This document shows positions 25,896 through 35,039 of a stretch of DNA of 46,181 bases, in pieces. The position numbers and the translations under genes are program-made. Numbering within the stretch: the first letter of the stretch is position 1; every line of letters starts with the position of its first letter. Location: positions 1-46,181 of the forward strand of contig JALEZQ010000081.1 of the NCBI GenBank assembly GCA_022772475.1, read 5' to 3'. Origin of the DNA: Bacteroidales bacterium. GTDB taxonomy: Bacteria > Bacteroidota > Bacteroidia > Bacteroidales > Bacteroidaceae. The notes beneath the pieces are model-generated. The model did not search any database and had not been told where the DNA came from. It saw nothing but the letters and a program-made list of their open reading frames with translations.

Positions 25896-27329
25896 TTATT
25901 GTTCTTTTACCGTAGCCAGCACCTCGGGGAAGAGCTGGTAGGGAATGGTCTGCCGTAGCTGCTCCACCCATTTCTGCTCCTCGCGTGTACGGACGTCAGA
26001 AAGCACCTGTGAACGCACGTCGGTATATACGGCCGGTGCCTTGAGCGTCTTGCCATAGAGCTTGGCATAGGGATAGCCGTGGGTATTCTTGGGCTGCTCG
26101 CCCTTGAAAGCCAGGGCATCTACCCGGAGGTTCTCGCCCTTCTTGACGAGCATGGGGCCGCTGATGCGGGCCACGATGGAGTCTTTGTTGACCTCGGCGC
26201 GGAGGGCGCGGCGCCAGTCGCCCTTGACGTTCTTCTTGAGCACTTTGAGGGCGGCCTTCAGGGCCTTCTTGTTCTTGGCGGTGACCAGATAGCCCTTGAA
26301 GCGGGGCTCGTCCCAGGTATAGCGGGCCTTGTTGTCGGCAAACTGCCGCTCCAGCCCTACGGTGTCGGCTTCGGCGGGGCCCCATACGGTGCGGTTGCAC
26401 ATTTCATAGAACAGCAGGCCGTCGTGATACTCGCCGATGAGGTACTTGAGGTTGCTGTCGTTGGCGGTGGCAGCCTGCATGACGCTGTCGAGCACGGCCT
26501 CGCGGGTCAGTCGGCCCTTCGAGGCTTCCACCATGCGGCGTATGCGCTCTTCGGCGCTGCGGTTTTCCACGCCTTGCTGGCGCAGGGCGGTATAGATTTC
26601 GTCGCGGAGGCTGTCGAAGGGTGCCAGTTGCTTGCGCTCGAGCATCTTGATGATATGGAAGCCCACGTCGGTCTTGACCACGCCGGACATCTGACCGGCT
26701 TGCAGGGCATAGGCGGCGTCTTCGTAGGGCTGTAGGGTCATGCCCGGCCCAATCCATGGCAGTTCGCCGCCTCGCGCTGCGGTGCCACGGTCGTCGGAGG
26801 TCGTACGTGCCACCTCGGCGAAGTCGGCGCCGTTGTTGAGCAGCGTCATGATGGAGTCCATCTTGTGGCGTCCCTGACGATACTGCGCTTCGCTCGAGCC
26901 CTGCCGCACCATCACGAGGATGTGTGCCGTGCGGAGCATGTCCTTACCCTTGAGCTGGTCGGCCGTGGCCTGCCATACCTGACGAGCGATGGAGTCGATG
27001 TAGGCCTGGTCCACCATGAAGGGGGTGAGCTGCATGTCGCGGTACTGCATGAACTCGGTGCGGAACGACTGCAGGGTGTCGAGGTGTGCGGCCTCGGCGG
27101 CAGCCACCTTGAGTTTGTAGTCGAGATACATCTGTGCATACTCGGCCACGGTCTTTTTCTCTACAGCGCCGGCGATGCTGGCGTTTTTGTTGTAGGCATA
27201 CTCAAACTCGCTGCGTGTCACGGGTTTGCCGGCCACGGTCATCACCACGGGTTCCGTGGTCTGGGCTACAAGGGTCGTCGTCACCATACTGAGCAGGGTG
27301 CTGACAACCGTTTTTTTCATGAGTTTCAT
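25896..27329 (-). CDS. PpiC-type peptidyl-prolyl isomerase, periplasmic
   Basis: A 477-residue protein with signal peptide MKLMKKTVVSTLLSMVTTTLVAQ (a second start at 27320 would drop three residues). Residues about 25-125 are a helical chaperone-like region (VMTVAGKPVTRSEFEYAYNKN). A parvulin domain (about 130-240) has RTAHILVMV, GGELPWIGPGMTLQPYEDAAYAL and VGFHIIKMLERK. The rest is a helical C-terminal part with a second, weaker SurA-like unit. It is the first gene of a pair with the SurA-like gene. Such paired PpiC genes downstream of guaB are common in Bacteroidales (from memory). It probably assists folding of outer-membrane proteins. Confidence 0.88.
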   Translation of the reverse strand: MKLMKKTVVSTLLSMVTTTLVAQTTEPVVMTVAGKPVTRSEFEYAYNKNASIAGAVEKKTVAEYAQMYLDYKLKVAAAEAAHLDTLQSFRTEFMQYRDMQLTPFMVDQAYIDSIARQVWQATADQLKGKDMLRTAHILVMVRQGSSEAQYRQGRHKMDSIMTLLNNGADFAEVARTTSDDRGTAARGGELPWIGPGMTLQPYEDAAYALQAGQMSGVVKTDVGFHIIKMLERKQLAPFDSLRDEIYTALRQQGVENRSAEERIRRMVEASKGRLTREAVLDSVMQAATANDSNLKYLIGEYHDGLLFYEMCNRTVWGPAEADTVGLERQFADNKARYTWDEPRFKGYLVTAKNKKALKAALKVLKKNVKGDWRRALRAEVNKDSIVARISGPMLVKKGENLRVDALAFKGEQPKNTHGYPYAKLYGKTLKAPAVYTDVRSQVLSDVRTREEQKWVEQLRQTIPYQLFPEVLATVKEQ

Positions 27330-27345
27330 TCGTTGATATAAATGG

Positions 27346-27381
27346 TAAAAGGGGCCGCCTGCTCAGCGGCAAAGCGACCCC
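27346..27381 (-). terminator. Probable terminator after guaB
   Basis: On the minus strand GGGGTCGC pairs with GCGGCCCC (one G-U), followed by TTTTACC. It lies between the guaB stop and the PpiC start. A second, looser dyad (GGCAGGT...ACCTGCC) lies just before it. Confidence 0.55.
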
Positions 27382-27470
27382 GATGTATCGTTGCTCCCCA
27401 TGCTTCAGGCAGGTAACGAAACATGGCACGCTGACCTGCCTTGAGGGAGGGGCATCTTTATGGATGATTC

Positions 27471-28952
27471 TTATTCAGCGCGGCTGTAGTTGGGCGCCTC
27501 GCTGGTGATGGTGATGTCGTGAGGATGGCTCTCCAGCACACCGGCGTTGGTGATGCGGGTGAACTTGGCGTGGTGCAGGTCTTCGATAGTGGCTGCGCCG
27601 CAATAACCCATACCGCTGCGCAGACCGCCTACCATCTGATAGATGACCTCCTGTACAGAGCCTTTGAAGGGCACACGGCCGGCGATGCCCTCGGGCACCA
27701 GTTTCTTGACCTCGGCCACGCCCGACTGGAAGTAGCGGTCTTTCGAACCGTTCTCCATGGCTTCCAGACTGCCCATGCCGCGATAGGTCTTGAACTTACG
27801 GCCGTTGAAGATGATGGTCTCGCCCGGGCTTTCCTCACAGCCGGCCACGAGCGAACCGATCATGACGCTGTAGCCACCGGCAGCGAGTGCCTTGACGATG
27901 TCGCCCGAATAGCGCAGACCGCCATCGGCGATGAGGGGCACACCCGTGCCCTGCAGGGCGCTGGCCACGTCATAGACGGCCGAAAGCTGGGGCACGCCGA
28001 CACCGGCTACCACACGCGTGGTGCAGATGGAGCCCGGACCGATACCCACCTTGACGGCGTCGGCACCGGCCTCGGCCAGCATACGTGCGGCATCGCCGGT
28101 GGCCACATTGCCGACAACGATATCGACGCCCGTGAAGGAAGCCTTGGCCTCGCGCAGCTTGTCGATGACAAACTTGGAATGGCCGTGGGCCGTGTCGATG
28201 ACGATGGCATCGGCACCGGCATGAATCAGTGCCTCCATGCGCTGCATCGTATCGGCCGTCACGCCGACGCCGGCGGCCACGCGCAGGCGGCCCTTGTCGT
28301 CCTTGCTGGCCATGGGTTTGTCCTTGGCCTTGGTGATATCCTTATATGTAATGAGGCCCACCAGACGGCCGTGCTTGTCCACGACGGGCAGTTTCTCAAT
28401 CTTGTTTTCCTGCAGAATCTGGCTGGCAGCCTGAAGGTCGGTCTGCTGTGTGGTGGTCACCAGGTTTTCGCTGGTCATCACGTCGTCGATGAGACGGTCC
28501 ATATTACGCTCGAAACGCAGGTCGCGGTTGGTCACGATGCCGACCAGATGCTGCTCGTCATCCACCACGGGAATGCCACCGATGTGATACTCGCTCATGA
28601 GGGCCAGGGCATCGCGCACGGTCTTGCCGCGCTTGATGACCACGGGGTCGTAAATCATGCCGTTCTCAGCACGCTTGACGATGGCCACCTGACGTGCCTG
28701 GTCGTCGATGCTCATATTTTTGTGAATCACGCCGATACCGCCTTCGCGGGCGATGGCGATGGCCATAGGCGCCTCGGTCACGGTGTCCATGGCAGCGGTC
28801 ACAAAAGGAATCCGGAGTTCGATATTACGAGAGAAACGGGTGCGTAGGTCCACGGTGCGGGGCAGCACTTCCGAATAGGCGGGAACAAGGAGGACGTCGT
28901 CAAAGGTCAGACCCTCCATCACAATGCGGTCACGAGCAAAGTCTGCAATCAT
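27471..28952 (-). CDS. guaB: IMP dehydrogenase
   Basis: A 493-residue enzyme that oxidises IMP to XMP with NAD+, the committed step of GMP synthesis. The (beta/alpha)8 barrel is interrupted by two CBS domains (about residues 95-215: [34 protein letters not shown], then a second). The catalytic loop is [20 protein letters not shown], with nucleophile Cys310. The IMP-binding stretch [19 protein letters not shown] and flap motif [10 protein letters not shown] follow. Length is standard. A strong Bacteroidetes promoter lies just upstream (28978-29008). The CBS pair suggests allosteric control by purine nucleotides. Confidence 0.97.
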   Translation of the reverse strand: MIADFARDRIVMEGLTFDDVLLVPAYSEVLPRTVDLRTRFSRNIELRIPFVTAAMDTVTEAPMAIAIAREGGIGVIHKNMSIDDQARQVAIVKRAENGMIYDPVVIKRGKTVRDALALMSEYHIGGIPVVDDEQHLVGIVTNRDLRFERNMDRLIDDVMTSENLVTTTQQTDLQAASQILQENKIEKLPVVDKHGRLVGLITYKDITKAKDKPMASKDDKGRLRVAAGVGVTADTMQRMEALIHAGADAIVIDTAHGHSKFVIDKLREAKASFTGVDIVVGNVATGDAARMLAEAGADAVKVGIGPGSICTTRVVAGVGVPQLSAVYDVASALQGTGVPLIADGGLRYSGDIVKALAAGGYSVMIGSLVAGCEESPGETIIFNGRKFKTYRGMGSLEAMENGSKDRYFQSGVAEVKKLVPEGIAGRVPFKGSVQEVIYQMVGGLRSGMGYCGAATIEDLHHAKFTRITNAGVLESHPHDITITSEAPNYSRAE

Positions 28953-28977
28953 AGCGTAAATGGGTTTTAATTGCGTG

Positions 28978-29008
28978 CAAAATTACGGATTTCCCGCGAG
29001 GCTGGCAA
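28978..29008 (-). promoter_or_regulatory. Promoter of guaB
   Basis: On the minus strand: TTG (29008-29006), 20 bases, then TAATTTTG (28985-28978). Both boxes and the spacing match the Bacteroidetes consensus. It lies 25 bp upstream of the guaB ATG. Confidence 0.85.
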
Positions 29009-29223
29009 GCACGTTTCGTTTTTTTTACAATGGGTGGGAAGCAAGGGTGTAGCGTGGGCGTAGCCGTCCGTTGGCAAGGCTCCCCGCAGCGCCGCACGAC
29101 GATGCCATGCGTTGTTGTCGTTCGCCCTTGCACCATCTCCCGCATCGCCGGGTGTGCAATGCCAAACACTGCTGCGTGTAAACGGCGAGAATGGCCGCGA
29201 AACGCACGAGCCGCTCAGCGATT

Positions 29224-29500
29224 GGAAATATCGCCGGTACGGCGCAATAGGTTTTTGACAGAATTAGAGCATAATCTAAGAGCAACCGTCCTACTTAGGT
29301 TAAAATCTCTTGATTCTACCGTGTTTTCACCCTCAAAAACGCTCTCTTCGGGTCGCCATTTGGCCTTTACGACTTGGGCGACAGAAATTACAGTCGCCCA
29401 AACCGTAATTTCTGTCGCCCAGACTGTAATTTCTGTCGCCCGAATTGTGGCGATGGAAGCCTTTTCAGGTCTTTCCAAGCGCCGTTCTGCTTCTATTTAC
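29224..29500 (+). repeat. Dispersed repeat element, copy B, with alternative hairpins
   Basis: About 277 bp and the partner of copy A at 9158-9422. It opens with GGAAATATCGC plus GGCGC, has TTTTTGACAG then GAGCAT, and an AGGTTAAAATCTC block. The hairpin module has GGGCGACAGAAATTACAG (29376-29393), which can pair with GTAATTTCTGTCGCCC at 29405-29420 or, perfectly over 18 bp, with 29424-29441; a shorter pairing with GTCGCCCA at 29393-29400 is also possible. The right end is CTGCTTCTATTTAC, 64 bases from the last CGCCC as in copy A. Confidence 0.6.
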
Positions 29501-29601
29501 CCTGAGTGAAAATGTCAAGATTATTTACCAAAATCCATACATTTCCAAAGGAGTGTGCAATTGTCCCGGGGGTGAAGCAGAGAGACGCGAGGTGTGTGTG
29601 G

Positions 29602-30894
29602 TTATTCCTGAGAATAGTCGTAGAAGAGGGGATACTGCTCCATCGTCTCGTTGACGCGGGCACGCACGGCGGCGATGACCTTGGGGTCTTCCGGACTGTT
29701 GAGCACCTGCTCGATGAGTTCGGCAATCAGTTCCATCAGGTCTTCCTTGGCACCGCGTGTGGTGATGGCGGGCGTGCCGAGACGGATGCCCGAGGTCTGG
29801 AAGGCCGAGCGGCTGTCGAAGGGCACCATGTTCTTGTTGACGGTGATGTCGGCAGCGACGAGGGCGTTCTCGGCCACCTTACCGGTAAGGTCGGGATATT
29901 TGCTGCGCAGGTCAACGAGCATGGAGTGGTTGTCGGTACCGCCGCTGACGATGGTGAATCCGCGCTTTACCAGAGCGGCGGCCAGGGTGGCGGCGTTCTT
30001 CTTCACCTGCTGGGCATAGACCTTAAACTCGGGCTGGAGTGCTTCGCCGAAGGCCACGGCCTTGGCCGCGATGACGTGTTCGAGCGGTCCGCCCTGTATG
30101 CCGGGGAAGACGGCGCTGTTGAGCAGCTGGCTCATCATCTTCACCTCACCCTTGGGCGTGGTGTAACCCCAGGGGTTGGGGAAGTCCTCGCCCATGAGGA
30201 TGATGCCGCCGCGCGGGCCGCGGAGGGTCTTGTGGGTGGTGGAGGTGACGATATGGGCGTACTTGACGGGGTTGTCCAGCAGACCGGCGGCGATGAGGCC
30301 GGCGGGATGGGCCATATCGATCATCAGGATGGCGCCCACGCTGTCGGCGATGCGACGCATACGGGCGTAGTCCCATTCGCGGCTGTAGGCCGAGCCACCG
30401 CCGACGATGAGTTTGGGTTTGTGTTCAAGAGCGAGGCGCTCCATCTCGTCGTAATCCACACGGCCCGTGGCGCGGTCGAGATTGTAGCCCACGGGGTTGT
30501 AGAGGATGCCCGACGTATTGACGTGCGAGCCGTGCGAGAGGTGGCCGCCGTGGTCGAGGTTGAGGCCCATGAAGGTGTCGCCGGGCTTGAGGACGGCCAG
30601 GAAAACAGCGGCATTGGCCTGTGCACCCGAGTGGGGCTGCACGTTGGCATAGGCAGCGCCAAAGAGGCGGCATACGCGGTCGATGGCCAGCCGTTCCACC
30701 TGGTCCACCACCTGGCAGCCGCCATAATAACGTTTGCCGGGATAGCCTTCAGCATACTTGTTGGTCAGCCACGAGCCCATGGCGTGCATGACCTGCGGAC
30801 TGACGAAGTTTTCCGAGGCAATCAGTTCGATGCCGCGCAACTGGCGGCGGTATTCGCTCTCTATCAGATTAAAAAGGGTTTGGTCTTGTTTCAT
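29602..30894 (-). CDS. glyA: Serine hydroxymethyltransferase
   Basis: A 430-residue PLP enzyme that interconverts serine and glycine with transfer of the C1 unit to tetrahydrofolate. It supplies 5,10-methylene-THF for purine and thymidylate synthesis. The PLP lysine is Lys222 in [14 protein letters not shown]. Other conserved segments are [11 protein letters not shown] (21-31), [14 protein letters not shown] (84-97), [10 protein letters not shown] (117-126) and [14 protein letters not shown]. It is 35 bp downstream of pyrI with no terminator between, so it probably ends a pyrB-pyrI-glyA operon. Confidence 0.97.
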   Translation of the reverse strand: MKQDQTLFNLIESEYRRQLRGIELIASENFVSPQVMHAMGSWLTNKYAEGYPGKRYYGGCQVVDQVERLAIDRVCRLFGAAYANVQPHSGAQANAAVFLAVLKPGDTFMGLNLDHGGHLSHGSHVNTSGILYNPVGYNLDRATGRVDYDEMERLALEHKPKLIVGGGSAYSREWDYARMRRIADSVGAILMIDMAHPAGLIAAGLLDNPVKYAHIVTSTTHKTLRGPRGGIILMGEDFPNPWGYTTPKGEVKMMSQLLNSAVFPGIQGGPLEHVIAAKAVAFGEALQPEFKVYAQQVKKNAATLAAALVKRGFTIVSGGTDNHSMLVDLRSKYPDLTGKVAENALVAADITVNKNMVPFDSRSAFQTSGIRLGTPAITTRGAKEDLMELIAELIEQVLNSPEDPKVIAAVRARVNETMEQYPLFYDYSQE

Positions 30895-30929
30895 TGCAGT
30901 AAGGGGTATGAAGGATTTCTATGATTACG

Positions 30930-31403
30930 CTATCCGTTTTCGCCCACGAGGCGCACGTGCTCCAGGTTCATTTCCTTTTCGCAGTAGTGGCAGCGGATGA
31001 TGCCCTTCTCCTCGTCCACCACATGGAAGCGGGTGGGCATAGGCTCGTGGTTGGTGATACATTTGGGGTTGGCGCAGCAGACGATGTCGGTCAGTTGGGC
31101 GGGCAGGGCGACGGTCTTTTTCTCCACCACCTCATAGTCGCGGATGATGCAGAGCGACACGTTGGGCGCCACGACGGAGAGCAGATTCAGTTCTTCGTCA
31201 GTAAAGAAGCGGTCGGCCACCTTGATGATGCTCTTGACGCCCATCTTTCGGCTCTTGAGGTTATAGCCTACCATGATGGACGAGGGGATGTTTTCGAGGT
31301 GCAGCAGGCGTACCACCTGAAAGAGTTTGCTGCTGGGGATATGGTCGATGACGGTGCCGTTTTCGATGGCCGCCACCAAAAGTTCTTCTCTTTTCACGGT
31401 CAA
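30930..31403 (-). CDS. pyrI: Aspartate carbamoyltransferase regulatory chain
   Basis: A 157-residue regulatory subunit. The N-terminal allosteric domain (about residues 1-100) opens with KREELLVAAIENGTVIDHIPSSKLFQVVRLL, the nucleotide-binding segment. The C-terminal zinc domain has four Cys ligands in CANPKCITNHEP and RCHYCEKEM. It binds PyrB trimers and passes on CTP/ATP feedback control, as in E. coli. It lies 42 bp after pyrB, on the same strand. Length matches E. coli PyrI (153). Confidence 0.96.
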   Translation of the reverse strand: MTVKREELLVAAIENGTVIDHIPSSKLFQVVRLLHLENIPSSIMVGYNLKSRKMGVKSIIKVADRFFTDEELNLLSVVAPNVSLCIIRDYEVVEKKTVALPAQLTDIVCCANPKCITNHEPMPTRFHVVDEEKGIIRCHYCEKEMNLEHVRLVGENG

Positions 31404-31445
31404 TATGCTTAAGGGGTATTCCTAAGTGATGTATCAGGGATGGTC

Positions 31446-32390
31446 TCAGGGCAGGATGGTGGTGTCGGCCTTTATTTCGTCGAGGGTGATGCCCAGGCTG
31501 TCGCAGATGAGGGCTTCGCGGGTGAAGAGTCCGCCGCGGGCCTGCTCGAAGTAGTAGGCATGGGACGAGGCATCTACGTCCATGGCAATCTCGCCCACGC
31601 GGGGCAGGGGGTGGAGGATGCGCATGTTCTCGCGCGCCTTGCCCAGCATATTGCGGCGCAGGATATAGACGTCCTTGACACGCTCATACTCCATCAGGTC
31701 GGTGAAGCGCTCACGCTGCACGCGCGTCATATATAGGATGTCGGCGCCGCTGATGACGTCGGCATCAAGGCCGTCATACTCGGTGTAGCGTATGCCGTTG
31801 CGCCGGCAGTATTCCTTATATTCATCCGGCATGGCCAGTTCGCCGGGGGCGATGAAGTGGAACGTCGGGTTGAAGTGGCGCATGGCCATGATGAGGGAGT
31901 GGACGGTGCGTCCGTATTTCAGGTCGCCGACGAGGAAGATGTCCAGATTGTCCAGACGGCCCTGCGTCTTGTAGATGGCGTAGAGGTCGAGCATGGTCTG
32001 CGAGGGATGCTGGTTGGCGCCGTCGCCGGCATTGATGACGGGGACGGGCGACACCTCGGCGGCATAGCGTGCGGCGCCCTCGAGATAGTGGCGCATGACG
32101 ATGATGTCGGCATAGTTGGCCACCATGCGGATGGTGTCGTTGAGCGTCTCGCCCTTGGTACTGCTGGTCACCTTGGGGTCGGTGAAGCCGATGACACGCG
32201 CGCCGAGACGCTGTGCAGCCGTCTCGAACGACAGGCGGGTGCGGGTGGAGGGCTCAAAAAACAGGGTTGCCACAATCTTTCCATCCAGTATTTTCCGGTT
32301 AGGATGGGCCTCGAAGGTGGCGGCCATTTCGAGGATTTCCATAATCTTCTCGCGCGAGAGATTGTCGATGGTAACAAAATTGTGTTTCAT
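31446..32390 (-). CDS. pyrB: Aspartate carbamoyltransferase catalytic chain
   Basis: A 314-residue enzyme that joins carbamoyl phosphate and aspartate, the first committed step of pyrimidine synthesis. The carbamoyl-phosphate loop [15 protein letters not shown] lies at residues 45-59, the 80s-loop motif [11 protein letters not shown] near 80-90, and [10 protein letters not shown] and [14 protein letters not shown] further on. The frame is open back to 32417, but the ATG at 32390 ([16 protein letters not shown]) is the usual start. It heads pyrB-pyrI-glyA, with a -7 box at 32415-32422. The pairing with pyrI indicates the allosteric dodecamer form. Confidence 0.96.
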   Translation of the reverse strand: MKHNFVTIDNLSREKIMEILEMAATFEAHPNRKILDGKIVATLFFEPSTRTRLSFETAAQRLGARVIGFTDPKVTSSTKGETLNDTIRMVANYADIIVMRHYLEGAARYAAEVSPVPVINAGDGANQHPSQTMLDLYAIYKTQGRLDNLDIFLVGDLKYGRTVHSLIMAMRHFNPTFHFIAPGELAMPDEYKEYCRRNGIRYTEYDGLDADVISGADILYMTRVQRERFTDLMEYERVKDVYILRRNMLGKARENMRILHPLPRVGEIAMDVDASSHAYYFEQARGGLFTREALICDSLGITLDEIKADTTILP

Positions 32391-32414
32391 GTGCAGGAAG
32401 TGCTTCGTTGCCCG

Positions 32415-32422
32415 CAAATATA
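32415..32422 (-). promoter_or_regulatory. Promoter -7 box for pyrB
   Basis: On the minus strand this reads TATATTTG, an exact TAnnTTTG, 25 bp upstream of the pyrB start. No good TTG at 20 bases further upstream was seen. Confidence 0.55.
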
Positions 32423-32639
32423 AGGATTATCTCCGAGTTGGGCGGCAGTGGGCGGCAAAAAAGTGACAACATTCTTTCTGCTCCGGACGCGGCTCCCGAC
32501 GCTCCGGACCGCGGTAGGGAGAGCCGAAGGGCGAAGCAACGGGCTATGTCAAGCGCCCGCAACGGCCTGCATACCGCCATATTGTGAGGGAGCATGGGGT
32601 GCGCATGAAAAAGCCGGGCGCTATCATCCCTTTTGGGTA

Positions 32640-32670
32640 TTGCGCAAACCGGCGAGTTTGTATAACTTTG
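32640..32670 (+). promoter_or_regulatory. Promoter of feoAB
   Basis: TTG (32640-32642), 20 bases, TAACTTTG (32663-32670): consensus boxes at consensus spacing. It lies 63 bp upstream of the feoAB ATG. I could not recognise a Fur-like dyad around it. Confidence 0.85.
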
Positions 32671-32733
32671 CACACTGATACGGAGACTGGTCCGGCATGG
32701 CCGGCACCCGGTTGTCCGACAAGCACGACCGAC

Positions 32734-34974
32734 ATGAGATTATCCGATATAAAGACAGGCCAGGCTGCCTACGTCTGCCATGTAGAAGGCAGCGACGCCC
32801 TCAAGCGCCACCTGGAAGAACTGGGATTTGTAGTGGGCCAGCGCGTAGTGCGCAGTTACGCCACCCCCGCGGGCACACCTATCGTCTATACCATGATGGG
32901 GCAGCGCATCGCCCTGCGCCGCCGCGAGGCCGAGCGCGTAGAGGTCTATACCTCGCTGGCCGAAGCCGTGCGCGAGGGCATACGGCCCAGCACTACCGTC
33001 GAGCGGGGCGCCCATTCGTTCCCCCTGCTGGCCAAACAGTGTGAGGGGCACTGCGCGGGATGCACACGCTGCCACCACACGAAAGACCAGACCGTCGCGG
33101 GCACACCGCCGGAAAAGTTGTGGCTGCCGACCATCGCCCTGGTGGGCAACCCCAACTGCGGCAAGACGGCTTTCTTCAATGCAGCCACCGGCAGGCACGA
33201 ACGCACGGGAAACTATGCCGGCGTCACCGTGGGCAGCACCATCGGCATGATAGGCGAAGGGCGCTACTGCCTGGTAGATCTGCCGGGCACCTACTCGCTG
33301 CGTGCCTACAGTCCGGAGGAGGCTTATGTGGCCAACCGTCTGGCACAGGATGACGTCCGTGCCATCATCAACGTCATCGACGTCACCAACCTGGAGCGCA
33401 ATCTGCTGCTCACGCTGCAACTGAAGGCCACGCACCTGCCCGTAATCGGCGTACTGAACATGTACGACGAACTGGAGGCCAGCGGTACGCGGCTGGACAT
33501 CGATGCGCTGTCTGAACGGCTGGGCATTCCCCTGTTCCCTGCCAGCGCCGTCCGCGGATGGGAGAGCATCAAGGAGGCCTTGCACGCTGCCGAGGAAGCC
33601 GCCGCCAACTACAAGTCACGGCTCAACGAGCAGCAAATCAGGGAGAGCATCGTCGAAGCCACACGTATCACACCTTATGTGCGTAGCCGCGAGATAAGGC
33701 ACCTGCTCAAAGGCATCTACCAACGCCGCGACAGCCGGGCGGCCATTATCTCGGCCAAGGCCGACAAACTGCTCGCTGCCTCGCTGCCGGCCTATCTGCT
33801 GTTTATCCTGGTGATGGGCCTTATCTTCTTCTTCACCTTCGAGATAGGAGCCTGGCCACAGGCATGGATGGAGAGCGGCGTGGAGGCACTTTCGGAAGCC
33901 GCGGGGAGCGCCCTACCCCCTGGCTGGCTCAACGACTTGCTCACGGCGGGCATCATCGGGGGCGTGGGCAGCGTCATCGTCTTCCTGCCCAACATCCTTA
34001 TCCTCTATTTCTTTATCTCCATCCTGGAAGACTCGGGCTACATCTCGCGCGCAGCCCTGCTGGCCGACCCGCTGCTGCGCCGCGTGGGCCTGCACGGCAA
34101 GTCGTTCTTCCCCATGCTGATGGGCTTCGGCTGTAACGTGCCGGCCATCATGGCCACACGGACTATAGAAAGTCGCAAGAGCCGCCTCATCACGATGATG
34201 ACGCTGCCGTTCATGTCGTGCTCGGCGCGCCTGCCGGTATATACGGTCATCTCGGGCGCATTCTTCCCGGAGTATGCAGCGCTGGTGATGCTGGGACTCT
34301 ACACCACGGGCATTGCGGTGTCGTTCTGCTCGGCAGCCCTGCTGAGCCGCGTGATGCACCGTAGCGAGGAGAGCCATCTGGTGATGGAGATGCCGCCGTA
34401 CAGGCGCCCGGTCATCGGCAGCGTCCTGCGCCACACCTGGGAGAAAGGGCGCGAATACCTGCGCAAGATGGGCGGCGTCATCCTGATTGCCAGCATCACG
34501 GTATGGGCGCTGGGCTACTTCCCCGTCCCCGAGGGCGAGGTGACACCGGCAGAGCGTCAGGAGCAGTCGTACCTGGGCCGCATTGGGCACACCATCGAAC
34601 CGGCCATCGCCCCGATGGGCTACGACTGGCGCATGGGCGTGGGCATCCTGAGCGGCATCGGGGCCAAAGAACTGATGGTCACGTCGCTGGCCGTGCTCTA
34701 CACGACAGAGAGCGAGGCTGAAGCTATCGGCACCGACGATGAGGAGGCCGCGACGCGCAGTTTGGGCACCGCCATGCGGCGCTCGGGTATCAGTTGGCAG
34801 TCGGCCCTGAGTTTCCTGGTCTTCGCCCTACTCTACTTCCCCTGCACAGCCACCATAGCAGCCATACGTGGCGAGAGCGGCCGCTGGAAATATGCCATCT
34901 TCACCGCCGTCTATACCACGGCGCTGGCCTATGCCATGGCTCTGCTGACCTACCGCATCGCCATGGCCCTATAG
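32734..34974 (+). CDS. feoB: Ferrous iron transporter, FeoA-FeoB fusion
   Basis: A 746-residue fusion. Residues 1-75 are a FeoA SH3-like domain (MRLSDIKTGQAAYVCHVEG...LEELGFVVGQRV). Residues about 100-115 are a Cys/His-rich linker (Cys103, 107, 110, 113, then His114, His115). The FeoB G domain follows, with G1 GNPNCGKT (138-145), G3 DLPGTYSL and G4-like NMYDE. The membrane part has the conserved LMGFGCNVPAIMATRT segment and Gate-type motifs with MSCSARLPVY. FeoB imports Fe2+ across the inner membrane with a GTPase that gates the pore. The frame is open upstream to 32584, but the promoter lies inside that stretch, so the ATG at 32734 is chosen. Such fusions are frequent in Bacteroidetes. Confidence 0.95.
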   Translation: MRLSDIKTGQAAYVCHVEGSDALKRHLEELGFVVGQRVVRSYATPAGTPIVYTMMGQRIALRRREAERVEVYTSLAEAVREGIRPSTTVERGAHSFPLLAKQCEGHCAGCTRCHHTKDQTVAGTPPEKLWLPTIALVGNPNCGKTAFFNAATGRHERTGNYAGVTVGSTIGMIGEGRYCLVDLPGTYSLRAYSPEEAYVANRLAQDDVRAIINVIDVTNLERNLLLTLQLKATHLPVIGVLNMYDELEASGTRLDIDALSERLGIPLFPASAVRGWESIKEALHAAEEAAANYKSRLNEQQIRESIVEATRITPYVRSREIRHLLKGIYQRRDSRAAIISAKADKLLAASLPAYLLFILVMGLIFFFTFEIGAWPQAWMESGVEALSEAAGSALPPGWLNDLLTAGIIGGVGSVIVFLPNILILYFFISILEDSGYISRAALLADPLLRRVGLHGKSFFPMLMGFGCNVPAIMATRTIESRKSRLITMMTLPFMSCSARLPVYTVISGAFFPEYAALVMLGLYTTGIAVSFCSAALLSRVMHRSEESHLVMEMPPYRRPVIGSVLRHTWEKGREYLRKMGGVILIASITVWALGYFPVPEGEVTPAERQEQSYLGRIGHTIEPAIAPMGYDWRMGVGILSGIGAKELMVTSLAVLYTTESEAEAIGTDDEEAATRSLGTAMRRSGISWQSALSFLVFALLYFPCTATIAAIRGESGRWKYAIFTAVYTTALAYAMALLTYRIAMAL

Positions 34975-35039
34975 TACGATTGGAACACGCCGCACACAGA
35001 CCTTGACCTATCCCTTACACCTCTATTCACAGCCCTATC

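Larger units (their letters stand above)
28953..29601. other. Spacer between glyA and guaB
   Basis: About 650 bp. It holds the guaB promoter and dispersed repeat copy B (29224-29500). The part at 29010-29223 shows nothing recognisable. No glyA terminator with a T-run was seen. Confidence 0.55.

Noticed and set aside
32584-32733. Fifty-residue N-terminal extension of FeoAB
   Set aside because: The promoter boxes at 32640-32670 lie inside it, and FeoA domains begin at the MRLSDI start.
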